Assembly: GCF_026340095.1 (NCBI RefSeq)
Contig: NZ_JAPEPO010000001.1
Span: 5,852,001-5,916,000 of the forward strand
DNA: 64,000 nt
Direction: 5' to 3'
Origin: Streptomyces sp. NBC_01446
GTDB taxonomy: Bacteria > Actinomycetota > Actinomycetes > Streptomycetales > Streptomycetaceae
Under the pieces are notes generated by a model. The model saw only the letters and a program-made list of their open reading frames with translations. It ran no database searches and was not told the origin of the DNA. Position numbers and translations under genes: made by a program. Below, piece after piece: positions 1 to 8,701 of the stretch; within the stretch, counting starts at the first letter, position 1, and every line of letters starts with the position of its first letter.

Positions 1-1684
1 ACGCGGCTGTGTCGAAGGTCCAGTGATGGCTCGGCCGGCCGTCGTTCACCCGGGGCTTCACCGGCGTCGCGGTGATGCCGGGCGGGTCGCCGATACGGGC
101 CGCGCGGGCCCGGAAGTCGGCCAGGGTGTCCGGGGTCGCCGTGCCGTTCCAGGCGCGGTCCGCGAGGATCGCCCGGGCGCCGGCCATCGACTGCTCGAAG
201 TACGCGTCGTCGGCCCAGAAGTTGTAGTCGGCCCAGTTGGTCAGGCCGGAGCCGAGCATGTCGGGCGCCGTGCTGACGGTCCAGCTGTCGTACATCCAGG
301 GCTCGTTCGGGTACAGGTGGTGGTAGTTGTTCGGGGTGTCGTAGAACGGGCCGATGGCGATCTCGTCGTGGCCCGGCACGGCGGGCTCGGCGCCCGTGCC
401 CTCCCAGGTGATGAAGACGACCGGGCCGTGGACGGTCTGCTGGGGCGCGGCCAGGTGCTCCGAGCCGTTGTAGACGGCGGTGCGCTTGCCGTGCGAGGCG
501 ATCACGTCGTCCAGGGTGTTGATGTACCGGTTGAGGAGGTCGCCGAGCGTCGACACATCGGGGGAGGCGGCCAAGTAGTCCTGTACGCGCGGGCAGTTGG
601 CGAGCTGGCCCGGCACCTCCTCGCCGCCGATCGAGAACAGCGGCGCGTCGAACCAGCCGGCGAACTCGTCGACGATCTGCTTCGTCTTGGCCACCGCCTT
701 CTCGCTGGTCATGTCGATGATCCAGTCGGGCGTGAGGTGCGAGTGCGTGTGCGCGGCCGTGCAGGGGTTCGTACCGGAGCCGAAGCCGATGCCGAACGCG
801 TCGCTGATCGCCGTCGCGTGGCCGGGGATCTCCAGGCCCGGCATCAGCTGTACGTGGTGGCGGGCCGCGAAGGACTTGAGGTGCTCGATGTCGGCGCGGC
901 TGTAGCTGTGGGCGGGGTCCGCGAGGCCCGGGAACTTCGGGCTGTACAGGCGGAAGCCCTCCGACTCGGAGAGGTGCAGCATGAGCGTGTTCAGCTTCTG
1001 GTCGCCCATCCTGCGGATCAGGTTCTCCAGGTACGGGATCTTCCAGTACTTGCGGCCCGCGTCGAGGTGGACCATGCGGATCGCCTGTGTGGGGACGTCG
1101 GTGGCGCGGGCCCGGGGGAGTGTGCGGTGCTCGTCGTCCGTGGAGCGCAGGAGCTGGAGGAGCGTGCGGGTGCCGTAGAAGAGGCCGTGCGTGGAGGCGG
1201 CCCGGATGCGGACGGCGCCGTCCGAACTGTCGAACCGGTACCCCTCCGCGCCGAGTTCCCGGTCGTCGGCGAGGCCGAGGACGATGTCGCCGGGCCCGGC
1301 GTGGGCCACGTCGCCGGGCTCGGCGTGGGCCACGTCGCTCGCGACGCGCGGCTCGACGCCGGAGACCTGCCCGAGCTCCGTGCGCAGCTGGGCGGCGAGC
1401 TGCTGCACGCTCTGGCGGGCCGGGCCGGGGAACTCGGCGCGGCCGGACGGCTCGGAGGTCTCGGCGCGGGCGCGCGGGTCGACCAGGACGCGGGTGCGGG
1501 GCGTGAGGGCGACCGTGCCGCCGAGCGAGGTCCAGTCGGTGGGGCGGGGGACCACGGAGGGCTGCCCGGCGGGCAGTTCGGGGGTCTGCTCCTTGGGCTG
1601 GGATGCGGACGACGGCACTACAGCTCCGATGAATCCGGTGACAAGGGCTAGGACGAACAGCAGGGCTGACGCCGTTCTTCGCAC
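1..1684 (-). CDS. Secreted GH20-type beta-N-acetylhexosaminidase, 3' end cut by window edge
   Basis: The gene reads from a GTG at 1684, with GGAG 7 bases upstream, and runs off the left edge after about 561 codons. The first 30 residues form a signal peptide (RRTASALLFVLALVTGFIGA). The body matches glycoside hydrolase family 20: a PGLEIPGHATA segment is followed by the active-site strand FSIGGEEV at residues 350-357, and later there is an aromatic W-A-D-Y-N-F-W segment. The family removes terminal GlcNAc or GalNAc from chitin or cell-wall sugars, here presumably outside the cell. Family members normally carry Asp-Glu at the catalytic pair, but here the codons at 617-622 give Glu-Glu (residues 355-356). 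The C-terminus is not visible, so extra carbohydrate-binding modules cannot be excluded. Confidence 0.85.
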   Translation of the reverse strand, partial: MRRTASALLFVLALVTGFIGAVVPSSASQPKEQTPELPAGQPSVVPRPTDWTSLGGTVALTPRTRVLVDPRARAETSEPSGRAEFPGPARQSVQQLAAQLRTELGQVSGVEPRVASDVAHAEPGDVAHAGPGDIVLGLADDRELGAEGYRFDSSDGAVRIRAASTHGLFYGTRTLLQLLRSTDDEHRTLPRARATDVPTQAIRMVHLDAGRKYWKIPYLENLIRRMGDQKLNTLMLHLSESEGFRLYSPKFPGLADPAHSYSRADIEHLKSFAARHHVQLMPGLEIPGHATAISDAFGIGFGSGTNPCTAAHTHSHLTPDWIIDMTSEKAVAKTKQIVDEFAGWFDAPLFSIGGEEVPGQLANCPRVQDYLAASPDVSTLGDLLNRYINTLDDVIASHGKRTAVYNGSEHLAAPQQTVHGPVVFITWEGTGAEPAVPGHDEIAIGPFYDTPNNYHHLYPNEPWMYDSWTVSTAPDMLGSGLTNWADYNFWADDAYFEQSMAGARAILADRAWNGTATPDTLADFRARAARIGDPPGITATPVKPRVNDGRPSHHWTFDTAA

Positions 1685-1769
1685 TGCGGCCTCCAGGGAC
1701 AAGGGTGCGGACGTGGGCACCGTAAAGGGGAGTTGCAGTGGAGGCAAGAGTGCGCGTGAGGGAATGAGG

Positions 1770-1805
1770 GCGCCCGCCTCCGGAATGTGCCACGGAGACG
1801 GGCGC
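1770..1805 (-). terminator. Hairpin terminator after the FAD oxidoreductase
   Basis: A 13-base arm at 1770-1782 pairs with 1793-1805 with one mismatch around a 10-base loop. It lies about 45 bases past the stop of the minus-strand oxidoreductase. There is no clear U-tract, which is common for Streptomyces terminators. Confidence 0.6.
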
Positions 1806-1849
1806 GTAAGCGGGACCTTTAGAGGTCGGATGTGTGGTGAGGGTATCGG

Positions 1850-3196
1850 TCAGGCGGCCGCAGGCAACCCGCCTGCCGTCGGGGTCAGTTGGACGCCCAG
1901 GTCCGTGAGGATCGCGTGCGCCGCCCGACGGCCCGAGTGGAGGGCGCCCTGCACCGTGCTCGTGCCGCGGTGGTCGCCGCACACGTAGAGCCCGTCGAGG
2001 AGCCGCACCGGGCGGTGCAGGTCGTGCGGGGCCGGCATCGCGGGCACCGCCTCCGGGTCGTGGTGGACCGCGAGGGTCTCCCAGTCGGAGGTCGACGTGC
2101 TGTAGAGGGCGGCCAGTTGGGCCCGCAGCTCGCGCTCGGGCGGCGGTGGGCCGAGGACCGTCGAGGAGACGAGCGCGCGGCCGGCCGGGGCACGGGTCGG
2201 GTCGACCTGGCTGATCACCGCGGTGTACGCGACGGGGCCCAGCCGGTCTGCGTCGAGGAGCAGCGCCGGGTCGGCGAGCGGTGGCTCGGGGACCGCGTGG
2301 TGGACGACCGTGACGGGGTGGAAGCCCGGCACGCGCAGTCCCGGGAGCAGCCCGGCCGCGGCGCGCGCCCCGGTCGCCAACAGCGTGGAACGGCACCGGA
2401 GTTCACCGTGTTCCTCGGTCGTCACCGAGTTCGCGGAGATGGCGCTGACGCGCACGCCGGTGCGGACCGTGCCCGGCGGGAGCCCGGCGGCGAGCAGCTC
2501 GGGCAGCGCGTCGGCGCCGCCCTCGGGGACGCAGAGCCGGCCGCGCGCGTAGGCGTGCAGGGCGAGATCCGCGCACCGGCTCGACGAGGTCAGGTCCGGG
2601 TCGCACAGGAGCGCCGACAGGAGGGGGCGCACAAAGCCGTCGAGGGTACGGGTGGGCAGTCCGCGGCCGATCAGCGCGTCGGAGGCCGGGAGTTCGGGGC
2701 GCGCGAGGAGCCGGGGGACGGGTGTCGCGGCAAGGCGGGCCAGGGCCCTGGCGAGCCGGGCGTGGTCGAGGGGGCTGCCGAGCGGAGCAGTGGGGCGCGG
2801 GCTCCTGGCGGTGCGGGGGCGGGGCACCCTGGGGGCGCTCGCGAGGGCGCGCGCCGTTGTGAGTGCGCCCTTTGCGCGCCGTGGGGCCGGGAGCTCCCCG
2901 GCGCGATGGCGGCGGCCGTCGCTGTGCACCAGCACACCGGGCGAGAAGGAACGCAGGACGAGGGCGTCCAGGCCCGGGTTGCGGCGCAGTTCGGGGTACG
3001 AGGTGCACAGGAGCCGGCCGATCCGGTCCAGGCGGAACCCGTCGACCTTCTCGGTGGACATGCGGCCGCCCACACAGGGGCCGGCCTCCAGGACCAGGGT
3101 GGGGACGCCCGCCCTGGTCAGGCGGTGGGCGGCCAGGAGTCCCGCGACCCCGGCTCCCACGATGACGACGTCCGCGTGCTGTGCGGGCTCAGGCAC
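1850..3196 (-). CDS. NAD(P)/FAD-dependent oxidoreductase (amine oxidase/phytoene desaturase-like)
   Basis: The protein has 448 residues from a GTG preceded by GGGAGG at 5-base spacing. The N-terminal FAD-binding fold shows GAGVAG at residues 14-19, an acidic strand end (LVLEAG) and a GGRM motif. The C-terminal YVCGDHRGTSTVQGAL segment is the second FAD contact typical of flavin monoamine oxidase and carotenoid desaturase relatives. The substrate cannot be told from sequence. The gene is single, with a hairpin behind it and about 260 bases of non-coding sequence before the next gene. Confidence 0.8.
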   Translation of the reverse strand: MPEPAQHADVVIVGAGVAGLLAAHRLTRAGVPTLVLEAGPCVGGRMSTEKVDGFRLDRIGRLLCTSYPELRRNPGLDALVLRSFSPGVLVHSDGRRHRAGELPAPRRAKGALTTARALASAPRVPRPRTARSPRPTAPLGSPLDHARLARALARLAATPVPRLLARPELPASDALIGRGLPTRTLDGFVRPLLSALLCDPDLTSSSRCADLALHAYARGRLCVPEGGADALPELLAAGLPPGTVRTGVRVSAISANSVTTEEHGELRCRSTLLATGARAAAGLLPGLRVPGFHPVTVVHHAVPEPPLADPALLLDADRLGPVAYTAVISQVDPTRAPAGRALVSSTVLGPPPPERELRAQLAALYSTSTSDWETLAVHHDPEAVPAMPAPHDLHRPVRLLDGLYVCGDHRGTSTVQGALHSGRRAAHAILTDLGVQLTPTAGGLPAAA

Positions 3197-3456
3197 GTGC
3201 GCCTCCCTGGCGGTTGTGCGGCTGGTGAGAGCCGTCGCTCGTACCCCGGGCCGTCCGGCCGGCGCACGAAGGCGGGCCCCGAAGGCGTCCTACCCTCCGG
3301 CGGACCCGCGTACGGCTCCGAACACCCGGGCTGTACCCGAGTCCGTCGAGGGTAGGTCCGGGCCGCGGCCGAGGGAGTCGCGCGTAGCCCGGGCACGGTC
3401 GCACGGGGGGCGCCCGGGGCCGCCGGACGCGAGCCCGGCCTGATCCGAACGAAGCC

Positions 3457-4299
3457 CTACCGCCCCTGGAGCGCCGCCGCCCGCTGCCTGATCTCCGGGA
3501 GCGCGGCCATCAGGGCCTGGCCCGGGCAGTACGTCTCGTACTCGTCCCGGTGCGCGGCGATGGCGTTGAACTCGGCCGTCCTGCCCTTGGGGAACCGGCT
3601 GAGGCTGTTCGTCGAGGTGAGGCGGACGCGGGAGCGCGGGTCGACGTTCGCGAGGCCCAGCTTCCAGGCGGAGAGCGCCGCGATGGACTTCGCCATGGAA
3701 GGCGGCACCGGAGTGCCCGCGATGAAGGTGCCGATGGCGGCGATGCCCGCCGTGCCCTTGTTGAAGCCCTGGGCGTGCGCCCCCACGACCGCCTTGTCGA
3801 CGCCGCCCGCCCGGCCCTCGTAGATCGTGCCGCACCTGTCGACGAGGAAGTTGTAGCCGATGTCGTCCCAGTTCCGGCTGCCCGCCTGGCCCATGTACAG
3901 AGAGCGGATGATGCGGGGCGTGTCGGCGCAGTCGTAGTCGTTCGGCGAGTCCGTGTGGTGGATGAAGATCGCCGTGACGCGGTCGGCGTACCGGGCGGGC
4001 GGCCTGCGGAAGGCGGCATCCGCCAGCCAGTCGGCTCGCGGCACGATCCGGGGCAGCGCGGCGGTGTGCGGACGGTTGGCCGGTACGGCGGCCAGCGACA
4101 GTACCGGCGGCCGGCGCACCGGTACGGCGGCCGGCGGCAGCGCCGGCGCGGCCCGGTCGGCGGGGGTGAGGCCTGCCGCCCCGCCCGGCTTCGCCGCTGA
4201 ACCGCCGTCCCCGGGTCCGACGGTCACGGCACACATCAGCAGCAGGCCGAAGACCGTGGCCGCCGGTGCGCAGCACAACGTCATGCGGAAGACGCGCAT
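3457..4299 (-). CDS. Secreted PGRP-type N-acetylmuramoyl-L-alanine amidase
   Basis: The protein is 280 residues from the ATG at 4299, chosen because GGAG sits 10 bases upstream; a GTG at 4308 is too close to that site. A hydrophobic signal segment covers about residues 6-27, followed by a Pro/Ala-rich linker. The amidase_2/PGRP fold carries the expected zinc ligands: His114-His115 in FIHHTDSPND, then His250 and Cys258, with the 8-residue spacing known from T7 lysozyme. It should cleave the MurNAc-L-Ala bond of peptidoglycan outside the membrane. Similar secreted amidases are common in Streptomyces. Confidence 0.85.
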   Translation of the reverse strand: MRVFRMTLCCAPAATVFGLLLMCAVTVGPGDGGSAAKPGGAAGLTPADRAAPALPPAAVPVRRPPVLSLAAVPANRPHTAALPRIVPRADWLADAAFRRPPARYADRVTAIFIHHTDSPNDYDCADTPRIIRSLYMGQAGSRNWDDIGYNFLVDRCGTIYEGRAGGVDKAVVGAHAQGFNKGTAGIAAIGTFIAGTPVPPSMAKSIAALSAWKLGLANVDPRSRVRLTSTNSLSRFPKGRTAEFNAIAAHRDEYETYCPGQALMAALPEIRQRAAALQGR

Positions 4300-4399
4300 A
4301 CGTGACACTCTCCGCCGCGCGCCCGGGGCCCGCCCCGCACGACGCGCCATACGAGTGATCGCGGGCCCCGCCGCAGGTCGGACCCGCCTCCGCCGCAGG

Positions 4400-5203
4400 T
4401 CAGAAGTGCGTACCGCCGTCGATCCTGACCTCGGTGCCGGTGATGAACTTGCCGTCGTCCGAGCCGAGCATCGCGACGACGGACGCCACGCTCTCCGGCC
4501 CGGCGAAGCCCTGGCCGATGGCCGGCGCCAGCTTCATGAACAGACTCATGTCGGCGTCCTCGGGCAGACCGGGGCCGCTGCTCTGCCGGCTGGCGCCGGA
4601 GCCGTCGGTCATGCCGGAGGAGATGGATCCGGGCTGCACGGCCGTGAACCGGATGCCCTGCTTGCTGTACTCGCTCGCCAGGGCGTGCGTCATGGACTGT
4701 ATGCCGCCCTTGCTCGCCGCGTACGCCGCCATGTACGGGTGGGCGAACGTCGCCGACGTCGAGCTGAAGTTGATGACGGCGGAGCCGTCACCCGCGAGGA
4801 GCGCGGGGACCGACTCGCGGATCATCAGGAACGTACCGGCCAGGTTGATCTGCAGCACCTGGTTGAAGTCGGCGAGGGACGTCTCGTGGGTGTGCGAGGA
4901 GCGCAGGATGCCGGCCGCGTTGACCAGCACGTCCAGGCCGCCGAGCGCCTCGACGGCGGCGGCGACACCCGCGCGCACGGACGCCTCGTCCGCGACGTTC
5001 ACGACGACCGTGGTCAGCCGGTCCGCGGTGCCCGCTGCGGTCGCCTTCTCGACGGTGTCCTTCAGGCCCGCCTCGCTGACGTCGGCGGCGACCGCGCGGG
5101 CGCCCTCGGCGAGGACCCGCAGCACGGTGGCCTGGCCGATGCCGGAGCCACCGCCGGTGACGAGTACGCGACGGCCTTCGTAGCGGTTCAGGTTCGGGCT
5201 CAT
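4400..5203 (-). CDS. SDR family oxidoreductase
   Basis: The protein is 267 residues from the ATG at 5203, which has GGAG 6 bases upstream; coding potential in the same frame continues further upstream but lacks this site. Classical short-chain dehydrogenase features are present: the TGGGSGIG cofactor loop near the N-terminus, NAAG, a Ser in INFSSTSA and the catalytic YAASK. It probably reduces or oxidises a carbonyl or hydroxyl with NAD(P); the substrate is unknown. It is divergent from the tetR gene at 5341, and the intervening palindromes suggest the TetR protein represses it. Confidence 0.85.
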   Translation of the reverse strand: MSPNLNRYEGRRVLVTGGGSGIGQATVLRVLAEGARAVAADVSEAGLKDTVEKATAAGTADRLTTVVVNVADEASVRAGVAAAVEALGGLDVLVNAAGILRSSHTHETSLADFNQVLQINLAGTFLMIRESVPALLAGDGSAVINFSSTSATFAHPYMAAYAASKGGIQSMTHALASEYSKQGIRFTAVQPGSISSGMTDGSGASRQSSGPGLPEDADMSLFMKLAPAIGQGFAGPESVASVVAMLGSDDGKFITGTEVRIDGGTHF

Positions 5204-5278
5204 GTGCTGCTCCACTTCATTCTCTTCACGATCCGCGTCACCGGGATCGCCGGATTCGCTGTCCACCGTACGCCTGGA

Positions 5279-5309
5279 TGGCACGTTTTGCCATCACGTC
5301 AGAACGTGC
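5279..5309. promoter_or_regulatory. Overlapping inverted repeats in the SDR/tetR intergenic region (candidate TetR operator)
   Basis: Two inverted repeats overlap. TGGCA (5279-5283) pairs with TGCCA (5289-5293), and GCACGTT (5281-5287) pairs with AACGTGC (5303-5309). They lie between the two divergent starts. A TAGGCT hexamer at 5329-5334, six bases before the tetR GTG, would give a leaderless tetR transcript. Operator function is inferred from position and symmetry. Confidence 0.5.
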
Positions 5310-5340
5310 AGGCTTGTTCGCGGACGCATAGGCTTTCCCG

Positions 5341-6012
5341 GTGAGCCCCACGAACGATCAGCGCAGTCCGCAGCCCTCCCTGACCGAGCGGCGCAAGGCC
5401 GCCACCCAGCTGGACATCGCCCGCGCCGCCGCCGAACTCTTTGCCGAGCACGGCCCCGACGGCACGACGGCCGAGGACATCGCCCACCGCGCGGGCGTCG
5501 CGCTGCGCACCTTCTACCGCTACTTCCGGGGCAAGCAGGACGCGGTCGGCCCGCTCCTCGCCGCGGGCGGCGACGCCTGGCGCGCCCTCCTCGCGGACGC
5601 CGAGCCCGGCGCCGACCTGCGGCTCACCCTGGAGACGGCCGTCACCGCCACGCTCTCCGCCCCGGGCGACCACGGCCCCGAACAGCTGGAGACGACCAGG
5701 GGACTGCTGCGCGCGGCCCAGGACGACGCCGCGCTGCGTGCCGTCTGGTACCGGGTCAACCAGGAGTCGGAGGAGCGCCTCGTGCCGGTCCTCGCGCGGC
5801 TCGCGGGCGAGCGGGCGGACCCCCTCGACGTACGGCTCGCCGCCGCCGCGGCCACCGACGCCATCCGGATCGCCCTGGAGGCCTGGGCCGCCACCGACGT
5901 ACCCGCGACGGGCGCGACCGGCTCACCGGCGGTCCTCGCGCTCCGCTGCCTGCGCGAACTGACGGGCGGGATCAGCCTGTTGGGGGGCGGTCAGGGCGCC
6001 GGCCGCCCGTGA
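5341..6012 (+). CDS. TetR/AcrR family transcriptional regulator
   Basis: The protein has 223 residues from GTG 5341. Residues about 16-65 form a TetR helix-turn-helix: AELFAEHGPDGTTAEDIAHRAGV followed by LRTFYRYFRGKQ. The rest is an all-helical ligand domain with no recognisable ligand signature. No ribosome binding site is seen; a TAGGCT element ends six bases before the GTG, consistent with a leaderless mRNA. It faces away from the SDR gene and most likely represses that gene and itself. Its stop lies three bases from the stop of the convergent phosphatase gene. Confidence 0.85.
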   Translation: MSPTNDQRSPQPSLTERRKAATQLDIARAAAELFAEHGPDGTTAEDIAHRAGVALRTFYRYFRGKQDAVGPLLAAGGDAWRALLADAEPGADLRLTLETAVTATLSAPGDHGPEQLETTRGLLRAAQDDAALRAVWYRVNQESEERLVPVLARLAGERADPLDVRLAAAAATDAIRIALEAWAATDVPATGATGSPAVLALRCLRELTGGISLLGGGQGAGRP

Positions 6013-6015
6013 CCG

Positions 6016-7122
6016 TCAGTCGTCCGACGGGTCGATCTCCGGCGCGAACACGAGCAGCGTCAGATCGTCCCGTACCGTCCCCGCGAACCGCACCACGTCC
6101 AGCCACAGCGCGTCCGTCAGCTCCGCCGGATCGTCCGCGCTGAACCGGATCAGACGCTCCGCCAGCGGATAGAAGGCGCCGGACGCGTCCCGCGCCTCGA
6201 TCAGCCCGTCCGTCAGACCGAGCAGCCGGTCACCCGGCCGCAGCCGCACCGTGAGCTGCTCCGGCGGGGCGAGGCCCGCGATCCCCAGCCCGAGAGGCGC
6301 CCCGGACGCCACCGGCAGTTCGATGACCTCCTGCCCGCGCAGGAGCAGCGGCCGCGGATGGCCGCACGAAATGGCACGAACCACGGGGGAGTCGTCGGGG
6401 AACTCGAGCAACAGCGCGGTCGCGAACAGCTCGGCGTGCTCCTCCTCGGCCGAGTCGACCACAAGCCTGCGGTCGAGGCGCGCCGCGACCCCCTCCAGGT
6501 CCGCCTGGTCGAGCACCGCCTCACGGAACGCGCCGAGCAGCCCCGCCACCGTGCCCACCGCGGACAGCCCGTGGCCCTGCACATCGCCGATCACGGCCCG
6601 CACCCCGGCCGGACTCCTGCGCACGTCGAACAGGTCGCCGCCGACAAGGGTCCCCCGCTCTGCCGCCCGGTACAGGCCCGCGCAGCGCACCGTCCCGACC
6701 CGGTCGCGCAGCGGCGGAAGCACGGCGAACTGGGCCGCCTCCGCGACCGTGCGCACAGTGACGAGCTGGTCGTCGCGCCGGCTGCGGACCCAGCCGATCA
6801 GCACGCTGAGCAGCGCCACGAAGGAGACCGTGAGCACATCGCTGTTGCCGGGGCGCCCGAGGTTCATGAGGGGCACGTTCAGCAGGATGATCACGATGCC
6901 ACCGAGCAGCGCCGTGGCGGCGGGCCCGTACGTGAGGGCGGCCAGCGGCGGGATCGCCCCCAGCAGGAAGCCGAGGTCCAGCTTCTCGTCGGTGACCAGC
7001 TGAGCCGTGCACAGGCCGACGAGCAGCGCGACCGGCAGGGCTCGCACCCAGCGCGGCGGCGGTGCCCCACGCAGCCAGGCCCGCTCCTCGCCGTCCCGGC
7101 GACGCGACAACGCCCCGGTCAT
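6016..7122 (-). CDS. Membrane PP2C-type (SpoIIE-like) serine phosphatase
   Basis: The protein has 368 residues. The ATG at 7122 is preferred because GGAAGGAG lies 7 bases upstream; an in-frame ATG 30 bases earlier has no such site. Residues about 25-110 hold several hydrophobic segments. A SpoIIE/PP2C domain follows, with GGDLFDV, GDVQGHGLSA and LGLTDGLIEARD carrying the metal-binding aspartates, ending in DDLTLLVFAP. Such proteins dephosphorylate anti-sigma-factor antagonists in Streptomyces. The partner is not encoded nearby. No PAS, GAF or HATPase domain is visible. Confidence 0.85.
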   Translation of the reverse strand: MTGALSRRRDGEERAWLRGAPPPRWVRALPVALLVGLCTAQLVTDEKLDLGFLLGAIPPLAALTYGPAATALLGGIVIILLNVPLMNLGRPGNSDVLTVSFVALLSVLIGWVRSRRDDQLVTVRTVAEAAQFAVLPPLRDRVGTVRCAGLYRAAERGTLVGGDLFDVRRSPAGVRAVIGDVQGHGLSAVGTVAGLLGAFREAVLDQADLEGVAARLDRRLVVDSAEEEHAELFATALLLEFPDDSPVVRAISCGHPRPLLLRGQEVIELPVASGAPLGLGIAGLAPPEQLTVRLRPGDRLLGLTDGLIEARDASGAFYPLAERLIRFSADDPAELTDALWLDVVRFAGTVRDDLTLLVFAPEIDPSDD

Positions 7123-7213
7123 CGGCGGGCTCCTTCCCATGGACCCTTTCACGCTCCTACGGGAGGGCCGTCACCGCACCCCGGGCGGGTCCGTCAGAAC
7201 CGCCGGGCACCGC

Positions 7214-7702
7214 TCACAGGGCCTGGCCCATGAGAACGTCGTCCACGTACTTCCCGTCGAGCAGGAACTCCTCCGGCAGGACGCCCTCGACCACGAACCC
7301 CTCGGACTCGTACAGCGCCCGCGCGGGGCCGTTGTGCCCGAGCACCCGCAGCGTCATGCGGCGCGCGCCGGCCTTGCGGGCGTGCTCCACCGCCGCGCGG
7401 ACCAGCGCCCGGCCCACCCCGGCGCCCCGCGCCTTTGCGGAGACCGCGAGGCCCTGGATCTGCCGGACATGGGTGTTGGCGGCGAGCGACGTGGGATAGG
7501 CGATGCGTACGTAACCGGCGAGCCGCCCGTCGAGCTCCGCGACCAGATGGTCCCGCGGCCCGAACCGCTCCGAGAAGAACGGGTCGTGAGGCGGCTGCGG
7601 CTGCGGCTGGACGGAGTGCAGCGTCGACCAGACGGCACGGTCGAGCAGGGCGAGCCCGTCCTCGTCGTCGGGGCGGGCGAGACGTATGTGCGGCTGTGAC
7701 AT
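7214..7702 (-). CDS. GNAT family N-acetyltransferase
   Basis: The protein has 162 residues from the ATG at 7702. It shows the GNAT core: strand 4 IQGLAVSAKARGAGVGRALV, with the R-G-A-G-V-G acetyl-CoA pyrophosphate loop, followed by LRVLGHNGPARALYESEGFV. The substrate is unknown. The ribosome binding site is weak. The start faces the epimerase gene at 7766 across only 63 bases, so the two promoters must be very close. Confidence 0.8.
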   Translation of the reverse strand: MSQPHIRLARPDDEDGLALLDRAVWSTLHSVQPQPQPPHDPFFSERFGPRDHLVAELDGRLAGYVRIAYPTSLAANTHVRQIQGLAVSAKARGAGVGRALVRAAVEHARKAGARRMTLRVLGHNGPARALYESEGFVVEGVLPEEFLLDGKYVDDVLMGQAL

Positions 7703-7765
7703 GGGCGCCACTGTACGACCGGCCCACGACCGGCCGCCGGGCGTTTTACGCGGCAGGATGGACCC

Positions 7766-8689
7766 ATGACCCAGAGCGATTCCGCACCCGTACGACGCTC
7801 CCGGTTCGCCGTCGCCGGCGCCTCCGGCCTCATCGGCTCCGCCCTGACCCGGTCCCTGCGCGCCGACGGGCACGACGTCGTCCGCCTGGTCCGCAGGGAG
7901 CCGGCGGCCCCGGACGAGGTCCGCTGGGACCCGGAGCGGGGGTCCGTCGACGCGGCCGGGCTCTCCGGATGCGACGCGGTCCTCAACTTCGCCGCCGCGG
8001 GCGTGGGCGACCACCGCTGGACCGACGCGTACAAGAAGAAGCTCCGCGACAGCCGGGTCCTCGGCACCGCGACGCTCGCCGAGGCCGTCGCCACGCTCGA
8101 ACAGCCTCCCCGCGTCTTCGTCAACGGCAGCGCCGTCGGCTACTACGGCGACACCGGCACGCGCGCCGTCGACGAGAGCGCGCCGCCCGGGGACGGGTTC
8201 CTGCCACAGCTGTGCGTGGAGTGGGAGGAGGCCGCGGCGCCCGCCCAAGAGGCCGGAATCCGCACCGTGTTCGCGCGGTCCGGGCTCGTCGTGTCCCGCG
8301 GCGGCGGGGCCTGGGCGCGGCTCTTCCCGCTGTTCCTGGCCGGGCTCGGCGGACGTATGGGCGACGGCCGCCAGTACTGGTCGTACATCGCGCTGCACGA
8401 CGAGATCGCGGCCCTGCGCCACATCCTCGCCACGGACGAGCTGTCGGGCCCCGTGAACCTCACCGCCCCGCACCCCGTCACGAACGGCGAGCTGACCGCC
8501 GCGATGGGGCGCGTGCTGCACCGCCCCACCCTGTTCACGGCGCCCGCCCCCGCCCTGCGCCTGGTCCTCGGCGAGATGGCGGGCGACGTCCTCGGCAGCA
8601 CGCGGGCCGTTCCGACCCGGCTCCTGGAATCAGGCTTCACGTTCGTGTTCCCCGGCATCGAGGAGACGATCCGGGCAGCCAGGCGGTGA
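7766..8689 (+). CDS. TIGR01777-type NAD-dependent epimerase/SDR-like protein
   Basis: The protein has 307 residues from ATG 7766. An extended-SDR nucleotide fold begins with AVAGASGLIGSAL at residues about 15-27. The family signatures are NFAAAGVGDHRWT, VNGSAVGYYGDTG (with the catalytic Tyr region) and the C-terminal LGEMAGDVLGSTRAVPTRLLESGFTF. This is the YfcH/sulA-like family, whose biochemical function is not settled; plant relatives act in chloroplast division. It converges on the DUF4240-like gene with only 12 bases between the stops. Confidence 0.8.
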   Translation: MTQSDSAPVRRSRFAVAGASGLIGSALTRSLRADGHDVVRLVRREPAAPDEVRWDPERGSVDAAGLSGCDAVLNFAAAGVGDHRWTDAYKKKLRDSRVLGTATLAEAVATLEQPPRVFVNGSAVGYYGDTGTRAVDESAPPGDGFLPQLCVEWEEAAAPAQEAGIRTVFARSGLVVSRGGGAWARLFPLFLAGLGGRMGDGRQYWSYIALHDEIAALRHILATDELSGPVNLTAPHPVTNGELTAAMGRVLHRPTLFTAPAPALRLVLGEMAGDVLGSTRAVPTRLLESGFTFVFPGIEETIRAARR

Positions 8690-8701
8690 CCCCCCCGGCG
8701 C

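Noticed and set aside
3197..3456. Possible small gene between the oxidoreductase and the amidase
   Set aside because: Open frames exist on both strands but lack a ribosome binding site and family-like sequence; the region is rich in short GC palindromes only.
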